Source: Zygnema cylindricum (taxonomy: Eukaryota; Streptophyta; Zygnematophyceae; Zygnematales; Zygnemataceae). Taken from it: a stretch of 34,773 nt of DNA. The translations under genes and the position numbers were made by a program. A model generated the notes under the pieces. It was not told where the DNA came from. It did no database searches and worked only from the letters and a program-made list of their open reading frames with translations. Numbering within the stretch: position 1 is the first letter of the stretch; each line of letters starts with the position of its first letter. Of the stretch, positions 1 through 11,042 are shown piece after piece. The stretch is taken from contig JBBHKE010002935.1 of the NCBI GenBank assembly GCA_037447655.1, forward strand, positions 1-34,773, given 5' to 3'.

Positions 1-424
1 TAACCTGGCATTGGATACCAAAAATTTCTACTGAAATTTGACCAGCCACCATAGACTTTACGTCTGCTCTATTCTTCTCCGGCTCTTGCTGATCCGTAGG
101 CAGGGGGGAGAAAGAAAGAAAAGACATCGAGTATTCTATAGTCTGAAACTGATTGGACATTCCGCACGTTGAAGACCTGAGAGGTACCAAGTAACAAACT
201 CTTGTAGGTGTGGCATCAACCAAGAGAGAAAAATATACTCGACATTGAATGACTGACTCTCAGCCAATACCACAAAAACTATCCACATTTCCTCAACAAC
301 CAGTCTCACCCATTCTTCTGTTTCCAGAACAGAAACGGATCCTTTCTAGAGCAAAATGACATTTACTTTCCCACTGAAAGACAGTTTCCGTTCTGCTTTA
401 GGGTTTCACCGCTGCAGTATTTAC
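1..424. other. Non-coding stretch downstream of the first membrane-protein exon
   Basis: No gene is recognised. This is where the second exon of the minus-strand gene starting at 736 would begin to be sought. I see no cysteine/histidine-rich (RING-type) coding segment on the minus strand here, so any further exon lies outside the window or is not recognisable. Confidence 0.5.
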
Positions 425-736
425 CGCTGACAGTCCTACGCAGTCCCATCCAGACAGTACTGCCTCCCTGAGATCTACCCGTCCAGATGGTGCCCGTGTT
501 AGAGTCCGTGCGGCTGCCCTGCGCGCTGCCATCTGGCAGGCCAGCATACGTATGGCCCGGATAACAAAAAATGCAGCGATCATAGTGAGACACGGAACAA
601 TAAGCGCATACATAGTCGCATGGCCCCATGATATTTGATGGCTATCAGAACTATTCTGTACTGAGTTTTTAACTGAGAAGGAAAGCTTGGCAAGCATCAA
701 AAGTTCATCAGGGGAGGCACCATAAAGGGGTCTCAT
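425..736 (-). CDS. Putative first exon, single-pass membrane protein (paralogue 1)
   Basis: Open frame from ATG (736) giving 104 residues before a candidate splice donor GTAAAT at 424-419. It has a hydrophilic N-terminus, one hydrophobic helix at about residues 42-62 (MYALIVPCLTMIAAFFVIRA) and then a basic Ala/Arg-rich stretch. The exon would end in V-G-L-S-A. The two minus-strand exons at 4624-4920 and 6963-7265 end in the same way (R-G-L-S-T and V-G-L-P-T) with a GTA donor in phase 0, which supports a common gene structure. The plan (one membrane helix, basic region, GL-x-x motif) resembles the N-terminus of plant ATL-type RING-H2 ubiquitin ligases, but no RING exon is visible, so that is only a suggestion. 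It could also be an unrelated small membrane protein or a relic. Confidence 0.4.
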
Positions 737-991
737 GGTTGCTGCAACAAGTGGGATAAGTGAATGTGGATGTGAATGCGAAGTTATATATTATGGTGTA
801 TTCCGGACAATATAGTACTGTGTATGTCATGTACCGTACTCTGCAAAAATCTTCAGTGTTATGGCTACGTGTCAGCAGTCAATCCGCCGTACAAGCATAG
901 CTGACGTAAAAAGACCCAATACAGCCCATAGAAAAACAGCGCCGAAGCCGTAATACGTCGTCGTCTTGATACCATAAATAATACTTTCTAA
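737..991. other. Spacer before the first MITE
   Basis: Contains most of a 60-codon minus-strand frame (872-1054) with a hydrophobic segment (about 885-960) ending in basic residues. The frame begins inside the MITE at 992, so any gene it came from is broken by that insertion. I do not call it a gene. Confidence 0.4.
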
Positions 992-1043
992 GGGTGAACC
1001 TCCATCAGGCGAAAAGTGGGGTTCTTTACTGGAAAAGGTACAG

Positions 1044-1129
1044 ATCCAGCTCATTTTCGTACATGGTCGTACTGGTTTTTTTTCAAATCCAGCTCATTTC
1101 CGTACATGGTCGTACTGGTTTTTTTTTTT
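1044..1129. repeat. 43-bp tandem duplication inside the MITE
   Basis: Two copies, starting at 1044 and 1087, of a 43-bp unit that begins ATCCAGCTCATTT and contains CGTACATGGTCGTACTGG followed by a T run. They differ by a few substitutions and by T-run length. Confidence 0.85.
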
Positions 1130-1321
1130 TTAATAAAACATCATCACTGGAGATTCGTCAAGATTCTCCAAATTTTTGGGCGACGACGTCGACCGTCCGA
1201 TTATGTGTTATCGAAGCAAGCGGTCACTTCGTCCAGTCATTAATTACTCTCCTCAGGGAGGACACTGGCCAATCACCGGACGTGTAAAATGTTTGCGCGT
1301 GGAAAGGTCACGTACAACCCG

Positions 1322-1378
1322 CGCGCCTTCGGACATTTGCCACGCGCCTTCGGACATACGCCACGCGCCTTCGAACAG
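1322..1378. repeat. 21-bp tandem repeat, about 2.6 copies
   Basis: Unit CGCGCCTTCGGACAT plus six variable bases, at 1322-1342, 1343-1363 and a partial copy from 1364. It lies in the interior of the MITE at 992-1743. Confidence 0.85.
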
Positions 1379-1746
1379 GCGGGAATCTGATCCGACGAAA
1401 ACCACCGCAAAAAGTTTGTTTAAGAATGTGCCGTGACGCCTCCACCACCATCCATTGTCATCCGAAATTTGCTGCGCCTGCTTACAAAACAGGTACGTAC
1501 AACCTGTACATTCCCGTCAATCTTATTTTGCGGTTGGTTGTACGGATACGAGTTTGGACATTTTGCTTTTGGAATCTTGACGACGCAAACCCTCAAAAAA
1601 GGAATCTACGTGCGTCCAATCGAAAGAAAGCACGTACGCGATAGATTCTATTGGTGACACGACCTGATGGAGAAGTAAACGAAGTATTACTCCCAGTAAA
1701 CTTATTCGTACAATTACTGTCGGCGCCTGATGGAGATGTGGCCTAA

Positions 1747-4623
1747 ACCGTACTAAGAAAAAGCGAACGTAGGATTTCCTACGCGTGTATTGATACAAAA
1801 GTGAAAGGTGGTCAATAAGAAGCCACGTGACAGCTTTATTGCAACTTGCGAGACGACAAGCAAAAGTTCATGTGGCAATCCTCCGCCCTCCAATAACTAC
1901 CTGTCAGGCAAATTACACCGGCAAGTACAGACAAAATCCAAACACAAAACTCAAATCAGCGTACGGGATTGAGCGTTCATATCGAAAGCTCAAGATCCAC
2001 GCACGAGTGAAGACTGGATCCGAATCCAGAAGTTCGCGCCTCCACGCGGGGTCGTAAGCAGCCGCGTAGACGTGCGAACTTCAACCACCTAAATAAATAC
2101 ACGTGAACAGATGTGGCAAAGTTGTAGTACATTCCTACGGAAACGCTCTTTCCAGGTAATTTTCGCACAGGCCAGCGCGACATGAACCACGTCAAACATT
2201 ATGCAATGTGCAATCGTGGAAACAAGCCACCTTTTGAACATGTCGATGAGCCATGGCGTAAACAGCCCAGGATATGTGATGCACAGCTAATTACAAGTTT
2301 CGATATCGATGTAGGTAGAGACATAGAGCCTGCAAAATGTAAGAAAATTCTAGGACTTGGAGAAGCAGGTCGCGACAAAAAAAATGTCAGAGGCGCTAAA
2401 ACCAAGTTGTTTCATTCAAGAAAATAGAAAAAACATGGAAGGAACCCCTAACATGAATCCAATGGTCCTCTTCAAAAATTTGAGCCTACCGTATTCAGCT
2501 GCACCTAGCGGCATACATGGAAACGAAAAATTAGCAATCAACTTGAACTGTCAGCAATTAAGAGAGCCAAACTCTTTCTATCATTGGACCAATCACGACA
2601 AACAGTAACAAAGAAACACATCGATAACTAGCGATACCGAAACACAATGTTTCAAATGAACACGACTGAAAAAAAATTATTGGCAAAAGAGAACTTGTCC
2701 ATGAAACTATTGCTTCATTACAAAATAAAATGCATCAACAATCCTACAACCTTTCCACACCTTTGCGGCAATGTAATGACCACATAGTTTGACGAAATCT
2801 GTTCATGGATGAATACTAGCAGCAGTACTGGTAAGAGAATTATCTGATGGGTAAGAAAAAGTGCACTAGGCACTGGAATGGCCCGATCCTGTACTCCCAT
2901 GTTTCCAAGACCTCTTGACCTAAACATGCTCACCCAAAAAAATATATGTACTAGCCTGAAGTTGTGCAGTAATAGCCTCCTATCCTGTCAGACATCATTC
3001 GCAAAAAAAAATGTAAGATATAAAAATGAGCACTTCACTCTGACTGAACTGCTCACAACATATGCCTCATCGACTCATCGACTTCCAATTGGCTACTTTA
3101 AGAGAAAAATGAGATTTTTCTCAACATCGAAATGGAAAATTTACTAAACGACACAAACATGTATCCATCAACGCACAAACCCCTGCACTGAAAGAAAGAT
3201 AGACAAAGACCAAAGACCAAAGGGACCTTCTTAACCTAATAGGTTGAGCACTCATCACTATCATTTGCCACAACCTATGGACCTACGCCAACACTTCATT
3301 TTGTCTACATTTAACCAATACCGCGATGATAGTGCCTCTTCGGATGGTCCCTAAAAGCCATACAATGGACGTATGGGGCAAAGTTAAATAAATAAATAAA
3401 TCTATGATGATTGTGTCGACAAAGTTTTTCAAAATGTAGACTTTGTAGAAAGTGGAACTTGGGTTATTTCACAACTGCGTGCTTGTGAAACACGTTAGAC
3501 TTTTCAGCAAAACTGTGATATAAGCAAAGCGTAAAACCTTGATAGGAATTCGAATCACTATTCTCTATATCTTAAGTCCGCTTCATGCGTTGTTTTCTTC
3601 AACACAAAAAAACTTGAACAGCGTCATCTGGTTCTGCACACATATAACCTATTTTTCAGGGGGGAAATGCCTAGTAGAACATCCTGTTTTGGACTGTCTG
3701 GATTTCTGTAAGTTTGTGGAAATTCTGCCTTCTGCACAATTACCACCATGCGTCTCCACAGAAAAAGTCACGGGACAGCCTCCATTTTTGCCTTCCCTTA
3801 CACATTTCATGGCGTTCACACCATTTGTGAAATAGGCACAATGCATAAGAAATCGAAATCGTGAAGAACTTTTTTCTTTTTTTTCTGGCAAATTTAAGTG
3901 GATATAAAACCGGTTTGCAAGTTAAAACAAGACCAGTGACCTGGAGCAACAGGAGAGCTGCTGCCAATGGGGAGTGGAAGAAAGAGAACCAGCAGAACGA
4001 TGTTTAAAAACTCCTTCCGTTCCAAATAGACCAGGAAAGGGAGGGAGGCAGGCACGTAAAGAGGCACGTAAGGAGGGAGAGGGAAGAAAAACGCAAGAGA
4101 GAAACCTCTGTTTCCTTCATTTGCAAACCTCAAAATTGCATTCCCCTACTACACAACTGGAAAGTTGGTAAACCTTACAGAGTTTGGAGAAGTTTGAGGT
4201 TTTCATCAACCTTTCTGACTATCTTTCGAGAATCAAACAAACAGGAAAAAAGATTGCAGACAGCTTTCAGCCAGTGCCTGCTCTGGTAATTAAATAAGAA
4301 ATGACCTACCAAATAGACAAATCTGAATAGTTTAGTCTTTCTCAATAACAAAAAAAAAAAGCGAAGCTCAGGAAACGCCCAGTCTAATCGTCCTTAGAAC
4401 AGCAACAATGGCCACGAGTTTAACTAAAACTATGGCAAAAAACAGAACCAGAAGAGAAAAAACAAACAAGGCTCCAACGCCGATCAAGAAAATCATTCAG
4501 AGCTTTGCGGAAGACGTTCTGCAGATGTCAAAACATATCTTAAATGCTCCCTTTTGTGAACACTCAGAAACGGTTCCGTCAAAAGGATTAAAAAGGCTTC
4601 AAGAAATGTTCCAGTAGACCTAC
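1747..4623. other. Geneless stretch with scattered short frames
   Basis: Nothing recognisable as a conserved gene on either strand. Short frames exist (for example plus 2182-2427; minus 2718-2933 with one hydrophobic segment) but lack family resemblance and splice support. It holds an (AAAT)n microsatellite near 3388-3403 and purine-rich DNA near 4030-4100. If the minus-strand gene starting at 4920 has more exons they should lie here; I found none. Confidence 0.45.
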
Positions 4624-4920
4624 AGTAGACAGTCCACGTGGCTCCCTCTCCGAGCTTCCGATGTGGTCCCCCTCAATGCTCGCAGGCAGTGCTGTAGTGC
4701 TGCCAGCTGGCGGAACTCGTCTATTCACGCGGAGAATAAGGGCGCGGACAAGAAGGCAAAGGCCAACCAAAATGACAGCTATGACAACGAGAATGTAGAG
4801 GACAACTTGGCGATCGAAAGAAACACCAAATAGTGTGAAGGCACGTGGAGAATTGTATACTCCGAGACTTTCTGTAGAGGGAGGAGGATGTGAAGAACGA
4901 TCATGAAGAAGGAACCTCAT
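4624..4920 (-). CDS. Putative first exon, single-pass membrane protein (paralogue 2)
   Basis: 99 codons from ATG (4920) to a candidate donor GTAGGT (4623-4618). The frame is open upstream to 5229, but I choose 4920 because the paralogue at 7265 starts with the same MRFLLH. A Ser/Pro-rich N-terminus is followed by one strong membrane helix at about residues 39-62 (QVVLYILVVIAVILVGLCLL), then R-A-L-I-L-R-V with basic residues, a low-complexity linker and R-G-L-S-T at the exon end. The helix region is highly similar to that of 6963-7265 at DNA and protein level, indicating local gene duplication. A 5' leader intron is possible: AATCGGAAG|GTAAGAA lies upstream around 5170 on the same strand. An ATL-like RING-H2 membrane ligase is one possibility; no RING exon was seen. 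Confidence 0.5.
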
Positions 4921-6962
4921 TCTCGATGAGCATCGGGCAGTCAATATACCGAGGTTGAGAGGTAAGCGCGCCCGAATTTGTAGGGCTAAAGGACTGCTGA
5001 ATTGAAGTTGCCACGACGCTGTTGCAACGGTTTGTATGTTCCCGGCTTGACGGGAAGGGAAGATGTGATATGATACAGGATACGATACAGTATGGTGGTG
5101 TCCGGTATTGGCGTTAATGTTTTTAAAATAGCTGAAAAGGGCATAGAAGTATAGAACTAAAAATTTCTTACCTTCCGATTGGCGGCGTGCAAACAAAAAC
5201 CGGACACGTGTGAACGATGAAGTATACAAAAAAAATCAATAGTTTTCACGACGAGTGCGAACTTGCTGCACGCCTGACTACAACTCACGCCGTACAGCAG
5301 TCTCGGCAACTAAGAAGCGGTACAACCTCTCGCTCGAAGTCAGCGTTACGAGACATCACATCGCATTCTGACGCTCCAATCAGAGTGCAGAACCGCTAAA
5401 TTCTCTCAGGACTTTACGAACGACGCTCAATCCACCTCTGGCGCTATACGGGGGAGTTATATATTGTGTCTTCAATTGTTTTCGCACATGAAACCTGATG
5501 GTGTCAATTTCCGTCGAAAGGAGACCGTACTACTGTCTGACCTCCATATTTTGTGAACACGATCCTGACCGTCCGATCGTTTTCTTTGACGTGCGAATAC
5601 ATATGTATTTCACTATTTCTGATACGGTATGGCACTATCGTACTGCACAGTTGCCATAGGAGTACAATAAAGGCGCTAACAGTTGCTGCCAAAGAGTGGC
5701 CCCCACCTACGAAACCTTCAAACCAATATCTTTCCAACGACGAAAAACTACTACGCACGATAGGTCAGTAAATTAATCGGTGTACAAACGGGTAAATACT
5801 CGATTTACCGTTGTAGGCGTGTGGCAGCCTGTTAAGGGAAAAACTCCGTATTTCCCTCCACCTTAAATGCGGTACAAGTACACCGCGTGTCGCGTGGCAA
5901 AAAAAATATTAACACTAATAGCGATTCACGGTATACTGTAGCATGTGGCAGTTACACGGGGGATGATCTATTGATCTCACATCTGGACAGCCTGTATCCT
6001 TTACGAAAGGTACGTGAGCGAACCTAAATTTCGTACCAGCAGTAAGAACGGAGTGCACATGTAACTAGTTTGAAAGTACATGCAGCGATTGCGGTCTGGA
6101 ATGTTAACGGTTCATAAGAAGCTGTGTTTTCAGCGCCATGATGCTCGAAACGTGCAAAACTGGAACTGGAAATTTAAAAAAAAAATCAAGTCATTGCTGT
6201 TCTTGCTACAGCTTGGGCGGTATTCAGCATGTTAGGTTTTGAGGGGAAGGAAGGAGAGGGAGTGAGAGAGCCAGAGGGAGCGGGAAATGTTTCATTGTAT
6301 TCCGAACTCCTAGTACAATTCCTTATGATGAAGCTATACCAGAAGATAAATGAAAAAATCTATAATTTGTTTTTTTTTTTTGTATTGCATTTTGAACGTG
6401 ATACAAGCGTGTCGCATAATAGAATTGCCTCCGACCACCGCCTCACACATCTCCCCTTTGTATTAATGTACAAAGAGGATTTTTAATGGATGTACAAAAA
6501 GATTCTTAGTGAATGAAAGATGACAAGGAGAATAAATCCATGCCTTTTAGGACAGGGCTACTTTTTCCACAGGTTTCTCCTTCTTTCACAATTAAAAAAT
6601 CTCAGAAAAAAATTAGCCACTTCCGACATTCCTTCTTAAACAAAAAAATGTGGCAGCGGTACAAACAAAAGAGGCACAGGAAAAACACACAAGAATCCTG
6701 ATACTAAAATAACGACAGAGAAATCGTTTAAAAGACGGTTTTACAGACATTAATACGGAATAACACACCGATAAGTTTTTCCAAGAGAGAATAACAACAT
6801 CTCAACCAGGATTTTAAAATCCCATCCTTTCCACGTCACCATTTGTTCCATTCCAAAAAAAAAAGTCTTCTAGTCATTTCATCAAACTGCAAAGTGTTGC
6901 TTAAAAATATTTCAAGATTCCTTCCACATAATCCGTACCGGCAAAAGGTACGATTGACCTAC
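4921..6962. other. Spacer between membrane-protein paralogues 2 and 3
   Basis: No conserved gene. It contains a segment (5163-5223) resembling part of the repeat element at 9391-10245, a lone repeat-element end at 5909-5937, and a minus-strand frame with one hydrophobic stretch (5504-5758) of no recognisable family. Any second exon of the gene starting at 7265 would be expected here and was not found. Confidence 0.45.
5909..5937. repeat. Lone terminal repeat of the TACACCG...TTAGCG family
   Basis: TTAACACTAATAGCGATTCA followed by CGGTATAC matches the right terminal inverted repeat of the elements at 8182-8727 and 9391-10245. I could not find a convincing left partner, so this is either a solo end or a decayed element. 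Confidence 0.6.
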
Positions 6963-7265
6963 AGTAGGCAGTCCGACCGGCAATATCTCCAAAACTTGCC
7001 GGCCGTTTTCATAGACCATCCTTTGAGCCGACAGGTTGTGGCCGGTAGGCAGCCGGGAAGCCACTCGGAGAATTAGGGCACGGATAGCGAGACAGAGGGC
7101 CACCAGAAAGACAGCTATGATGACAAGGACATAGAGGACAACCTGGCTATTAGAAAAGGTAGGTTGTAAGGGAGGAGGAGGAGGAGGAGCAGAAAAAGAC
7201 AAAAAAGGAGTGAGAAGTTGGTTTGGAAATGGAGGAGGAGCCTCATGGTGAAGGAGGAACCTCAT
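6963..7265 (-). CDS. Putative first exon, single-pass membrane protein (paralogue 3)
   Basis: 101 codons from ATG (7265) to a candidate donor GTAGGT (6962-6957); an ATG four codons upstream is also in frame. It has a Pro-rich N-terminus (a run of six prolines near residue 30), one membrane helix at about residues 41-65 (QVVLYVLVIIAVFLVALCLA), then I-R-A-L-I-L-R-V and a linker ending V-G-L-P-T. The helix and the exon end match paralogue 2 closely; the linker is diverged. The identical bases GGACTG.CTACTGTAGGTC at both exon ends fit a conserved splice donor, and similarity stops just after it. Function unknown; the layout resembles an ATL-type N-terminus without a detected RING domain. Confidence 0.5.
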
Positions 7266-8181
7266 CGTTAGAGTCAAATGGAAGTATGGAAATGGACGAA
7301 AGGAGAGCGAGGAGAGAGGGGAGAGAGGGGAGGGATGAGGGCATGTAGGTTGGTATTAGGGCTAAGGGTTACAGAAGGAGAAGGTGTCGAAGGGAATCCT
7401 GACAGCTACAGCTACATTATTTTTTCATGCTAAGGTACAGACGAACGGCAATGACAAAATGCGATATTTCGGACGGGAAAGTACAGCGTCAGTGTTGTCA
7501 CCCGAGAAAATGATTGAAGGATTTTTCCACATATGCCAGGGATAACGCTGAACCGTCCGATTCGACCGTCAGATCTCAATTGTGTGTCGCTCGCACAAAA
7601 TTAAACTTTCAGTACCCGTCTTTTAACTGTATATGTCGTTTAATGAAAGCTGTCTTGTTTCGCAATGTGGGCTTTGGAGTTTGGACCACAACAAATTTCT
7701 CCACGTCGGTTTCATCTTTCCACACAGGATTTAGTATACCGTAGGTCACTTTCTCGCAACAAGGATTCGGAATTTCTACTTTTACTTGCGCCCTGGTGAG
7801 TGGTGGAGATCTGGAGAAGTGCCGCAAAAGCCACCCTGGCGTACGGTTCAATACTTAATTTTAATTGAATTTGTAAAATGAACGTGTAACCGACATAAAT
7901 CTAGAGAATTTGAGCCAATGTAAACAGGCTTTCTCGTCGTTTTTGTCTCTGAACTTTTATATATGTATGTACCGGTTCAAAACTTCAAATCTGTGCAGAT
8001 TTCGGATCTTCAGTCCAGATTTTCCATGAATTTGGATCTTCTTTCGTGTATTTTCCATAAGTTGTTGCGTGTCATACAGATATCGCAATGGTAAAATCAG
8101 ATACGCTATCTGTACAATGATCAATGTCGATATGTCCCGATATCTACGATCTTTCAGCTACAGAACTGTAGCTACAGTACA
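7266..8181. other. Geneless stretch
   Basis: GA-rich DNA at 7300-7340, then no supported gene. A minus-strand frame at 7609-7851 contains ILNPVWKDE, vaguely like the end of a C2 domain, but it is too short and isolated to call. Confidence 0.4.
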
Positions 8182-8727
8182 GTACACCGCCAATCGCTAT
8201 TAGCGTGTAGGTTTCATTAGCGTATACAAATAATTACCGTGGTGTACGCTATTTAAGAATTTGAAAATTTTGGAAAAAATCATACATTCTAATTGTTTGA
8301 TTATGGTAATTTGGATCTTTGAAAAAAAAAATGTCGGTCGCAAACATGCTTACACTAATATAAGTTTTCGTACAAAATCTGACAAATCGTACACAAATTG
8401 TACATTCACACGGTCGAAACGCGGCTGTCGGACGAATATGTGCGAGCGGGATTTTTTATGACCTGGTTTTTTTTCCTTTTTAGAACGCACATTCTCATGC
8501 GTCCGCGATTACTAAAACTAATTTATTGTAATTTTTAGCTTAAAAAGGTACATTTATGTACGGTCTGACAATGACCGTACACCACTCTATTTAAGAGACA
8601 ACGTACTGAATATAACCCTAAATAGAATAAAGAAAAAAATAGAATAAACTACGCTATTTGATAATAAAACAAAAAAAAAGCGGGACGGGATTAGCGTACA
8701 CAACGCTAATAGCGATTGGCGGTGTAC
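8182..8727. mobile_element. Non-autonomous TIR element (TACACCG family)
   Basis: 546 bp bounded by a perfect inverted repeat of 25 bp: left 8182-8206, beginning GTACACCGCCAATCGCTATT, and its reverse complement at 8703-8727. The interior is AT-rich with no transposase. The flanking trinucleotide is CAG on both sides if the TACACC base is taken as the element start, but other copies do not show an equal duplication, so the superfamily is unassigned. Confidence 0.7.
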
Positions 8728-9390
8728 AGTGAAGAGTTTTCGGTATTCGATATTAGTACTTTTATAAAAGGCTACAAGTACGTTACAAGTTTTTTTCACC
8801 GCGTAAATCAAACGTAATTTTGTTTTTCGAAACGGTATCTGCACAATAATCGAATATCCACTTTCAGTTCGCTGCATAAAGTTTTTTCGGTAAACAAATA
8901 CTTATACTTTTACAAAGGCTAAAAGTACGTTATAGGCTTTTCTTTTTTTTCACACTTGATTTTGTTTAGCTTCTACTTCAAACCTTTTTAGGATATTTCC
9001 GCAAATATTAGGGTTTTTGAGGAGGTTTTCGGGGATTAATTTACTGTTTGGGGTTGTTTACAATTTTTTAGGATTATTTAGGATTTTTCAGGGTTCTTCT
9101 TACCTTCCAAGCGCAATGTTTTTGTGTTTCCGTTATTCTTTTGCAGGAAGAATTCGTCTTTATCTGTCACTCCAAAGTCCAAACAGACATATATTAGGAA
9201 GGTTTCTTTGAACCTTGATCGACCTAAACTATCAGTAAAAAAAAAGCGTGCACTCTAAATATTGATGCTTTCATTTGAACTGGCACTCCGAATATTGACG
9301 GTTCTATTCGAACTGGTAGTAACAGTAAAACCGACACACCTGTCGGTTCTAAGAACTGGCAACCGTCGATTTTGATTCGATACGCAACAC
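8728..9390. other. Geneless, T-rich stretch
   Basis: AT-rich sequence with repeated TTTAGGATTTTTC-like phrases around 8990-9090. No supported gene or RNA. Confidence 0.4.
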
Positions 9391-10245
9391 TACACCGCCC
9401 ATAGTTATTACTTGTTAGTGTTAATGTTCTTCGCTGCTTAAATCATCTGTTCCCCGAGCACACTTTTTGGGTTTCAGTGCCTTTGTTTTCTGCGCCATTT
9501 TTATGTGTTCACATTGCTTTTCTTTATTTTTTTTTTGCCCTACATAGTTTTTCAGTTTTCGCCATGCCACACCTTTCTTACCTTTGGACTCAAGATGGTT
9601 TACTGTCGCGCTTTTTAATTCAATTTACTTAATATTGGGGGTTCTAAATTAGGCATGTTTCGATATATACATTTGGTGCCAACAAAACAGATTACAAAAC
9701 AGCCCATATCATATGCGTATTTTACGCATGTAAGAAGTCGAACTAGGACAATGTGTACTCTGTCCTGTGGTTTCAGCTTTGAACTCCTGCAATGAGTATT
9801 AGTGTACTACAGTAACTTGACAACGAAGAGGTCCCATCGACTTCACCATGCAGTAGTAAACTTTGAAAAGCCATACGTTGAGAGGGGCTTCCTTTTTCCC
9901 TCTCCTAAAATTAGAAAAAGAGAGGAGATTCCTCACACTTTCTCCCAAAAGTCACGTTCATCTTCAGCTTCAGCATTCAACACTGTTTCATGTGAGGTGT
10001 GCCCCTAATCTTACACTGTTGCTCACACTACAGCGTGCGACGCAATTAGTGATTTTGTTTTTTTTCCAACTTAAAACATCTTTTCCATACACACTTGTCC
10101 TTACTATTCATCGAACGGTTGCGATAAGGCAAGATTCTTACCTTCCGATTGGCGGTCTCCACCTAAAAGTCGGATAAGTGTGTACTGAGAAAAGATGTTT
10201 TAAGCGGAGGGAAAAGCATTAACACTAATAACGATACACGGTGTA
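9391..10245. mobile_element. Larger TIR element of the same family
   Basis: 855 bp with imperfect inverted ends: left TACACCGCCCATAGTTATTA, right (reverse complement) GTACACCGTGTATCGTTATT, both continuing into TTAGTGTTAATG. Near the right end an inner hairpin pairs AAAACATCTTTTCCATACAC (about 10073) with its near-complement at about 10173-10202. Short frames inside (9802-10177) show no transposase motifs. A diverged inverted copy of its right portion lies at 27915-28040. Confidence 0.6.
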
Positions 10246-11042
10246 CTGCTTTGGTATCTATTCATGGAGCACGTGAATCAAAATTATTGTGGATCGATAA
10301 AGACATCAAACAGCAAATGACACTCCCGTATACATCTTTCCTGACTATGGGCTTTTGAGGAAGGGAGAAACGGAGACCTTATTTGTGGTGGATACAGCAA
10401 AACAGTACACAAAGTGAGAGGAGATGCAGAAATTAGGAGCAATTATACCATGGCAATGACTACAGTTTGATGTCCACTCTATAAAATGTTCCAAACTGAA
10501 CGGATTTTTCCCTCTCGGGAAGCTCTGGCAATCTATGAACAGGTTGTTTGTAACTATTAGTATTTGTAACCCTTAAAAACCATTTTTTGTTCCTCTATCA
10601 TTTGAAGAGCAAGCAAAACAAACGTCAAGAAACACGGGCCGTGTTTCAAAAAGTAGTTTACCATACACAGTTGGAAGAAAACTTGTTTTCTTGAAAAATA
10701 AAATTCCTCTTTCTCGCAGAAAAACAGAAAGAGAGTTTCACTTACGAACTTGCAAATTGCTGTAACTCTAAAGACTAGTCAAAATTTTGTACTAAATCCT
10801 CGCACTGATATTCAATGAAAATATCAAACAAAAATTTTAACGACAAACATAAGTACCTGAATCAGGTGTGCTCTTCTCATTCTAGCTTAAAAGTAGAAAA
10901 CTGACCAATCAGGAGACGGGATCTCAAATGACCTTTTCATTGCCATATCCATTAATTGGCTTCTGAAGAACATTTCGATCTTCTTCATGAAAAAGCAAAA
11001 AAAAGGATGTTGAGGAAGACAAAGGACGGAGATGTTTCTGTT
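10246..11042. other. 3' flank of the PPD1-like gene
   Basis: No gene is seen. On the minus strand this is the 3' untranslated and downstream region of the PPD1-like gene. No clear AATAAA was identified on that strand. Confidence 0.45.

Larger units (their letters stand above)
992..1743. mobile_element. MITE copy 3, PIF/Harbinger-like
   Basis: 752 bp element flanked by TAA on both sides (989-991 and 1744-1746), as expected for the TWA target duplications of PIF/Harbinger transposons. The left end starts GGGTGAACCTCCATCAGGC. The right end, read inward, is GGCCACATCTCCATCAGGC. Its left portion aligns with the elements at 26696 and 29231 (shared pieces include a T-rich run, AACATCAT and CAAGATTCTCC). 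No transposase frame is present, so it is non-autonomous. It carries two internal tandem repeats (1044-1129 and 1322-1378) and a second TIR-like motif near its right end (about 1661-1672). Confidence 0.75.

Noticed and set aside
1322-1378. CRISPR-like array
   Set aside because: Direct tandem repeats without spacers, inside a transposon in a plant genome.
3649-3967. Cysteine-rich minus-strand frames as the missing RING exon of the gene starting at 4920
   Set aside because: The spacing does not fit C-x2-C ... C-x-H-x2-H-x2-C ... C-x2-C in either frame.
7609-7851. C2-domain-like phrase on the minus strand
   Set aside because: Only about nine residues look like a C2 end; there are no calcium-binding aspartates or neighbouring exons.
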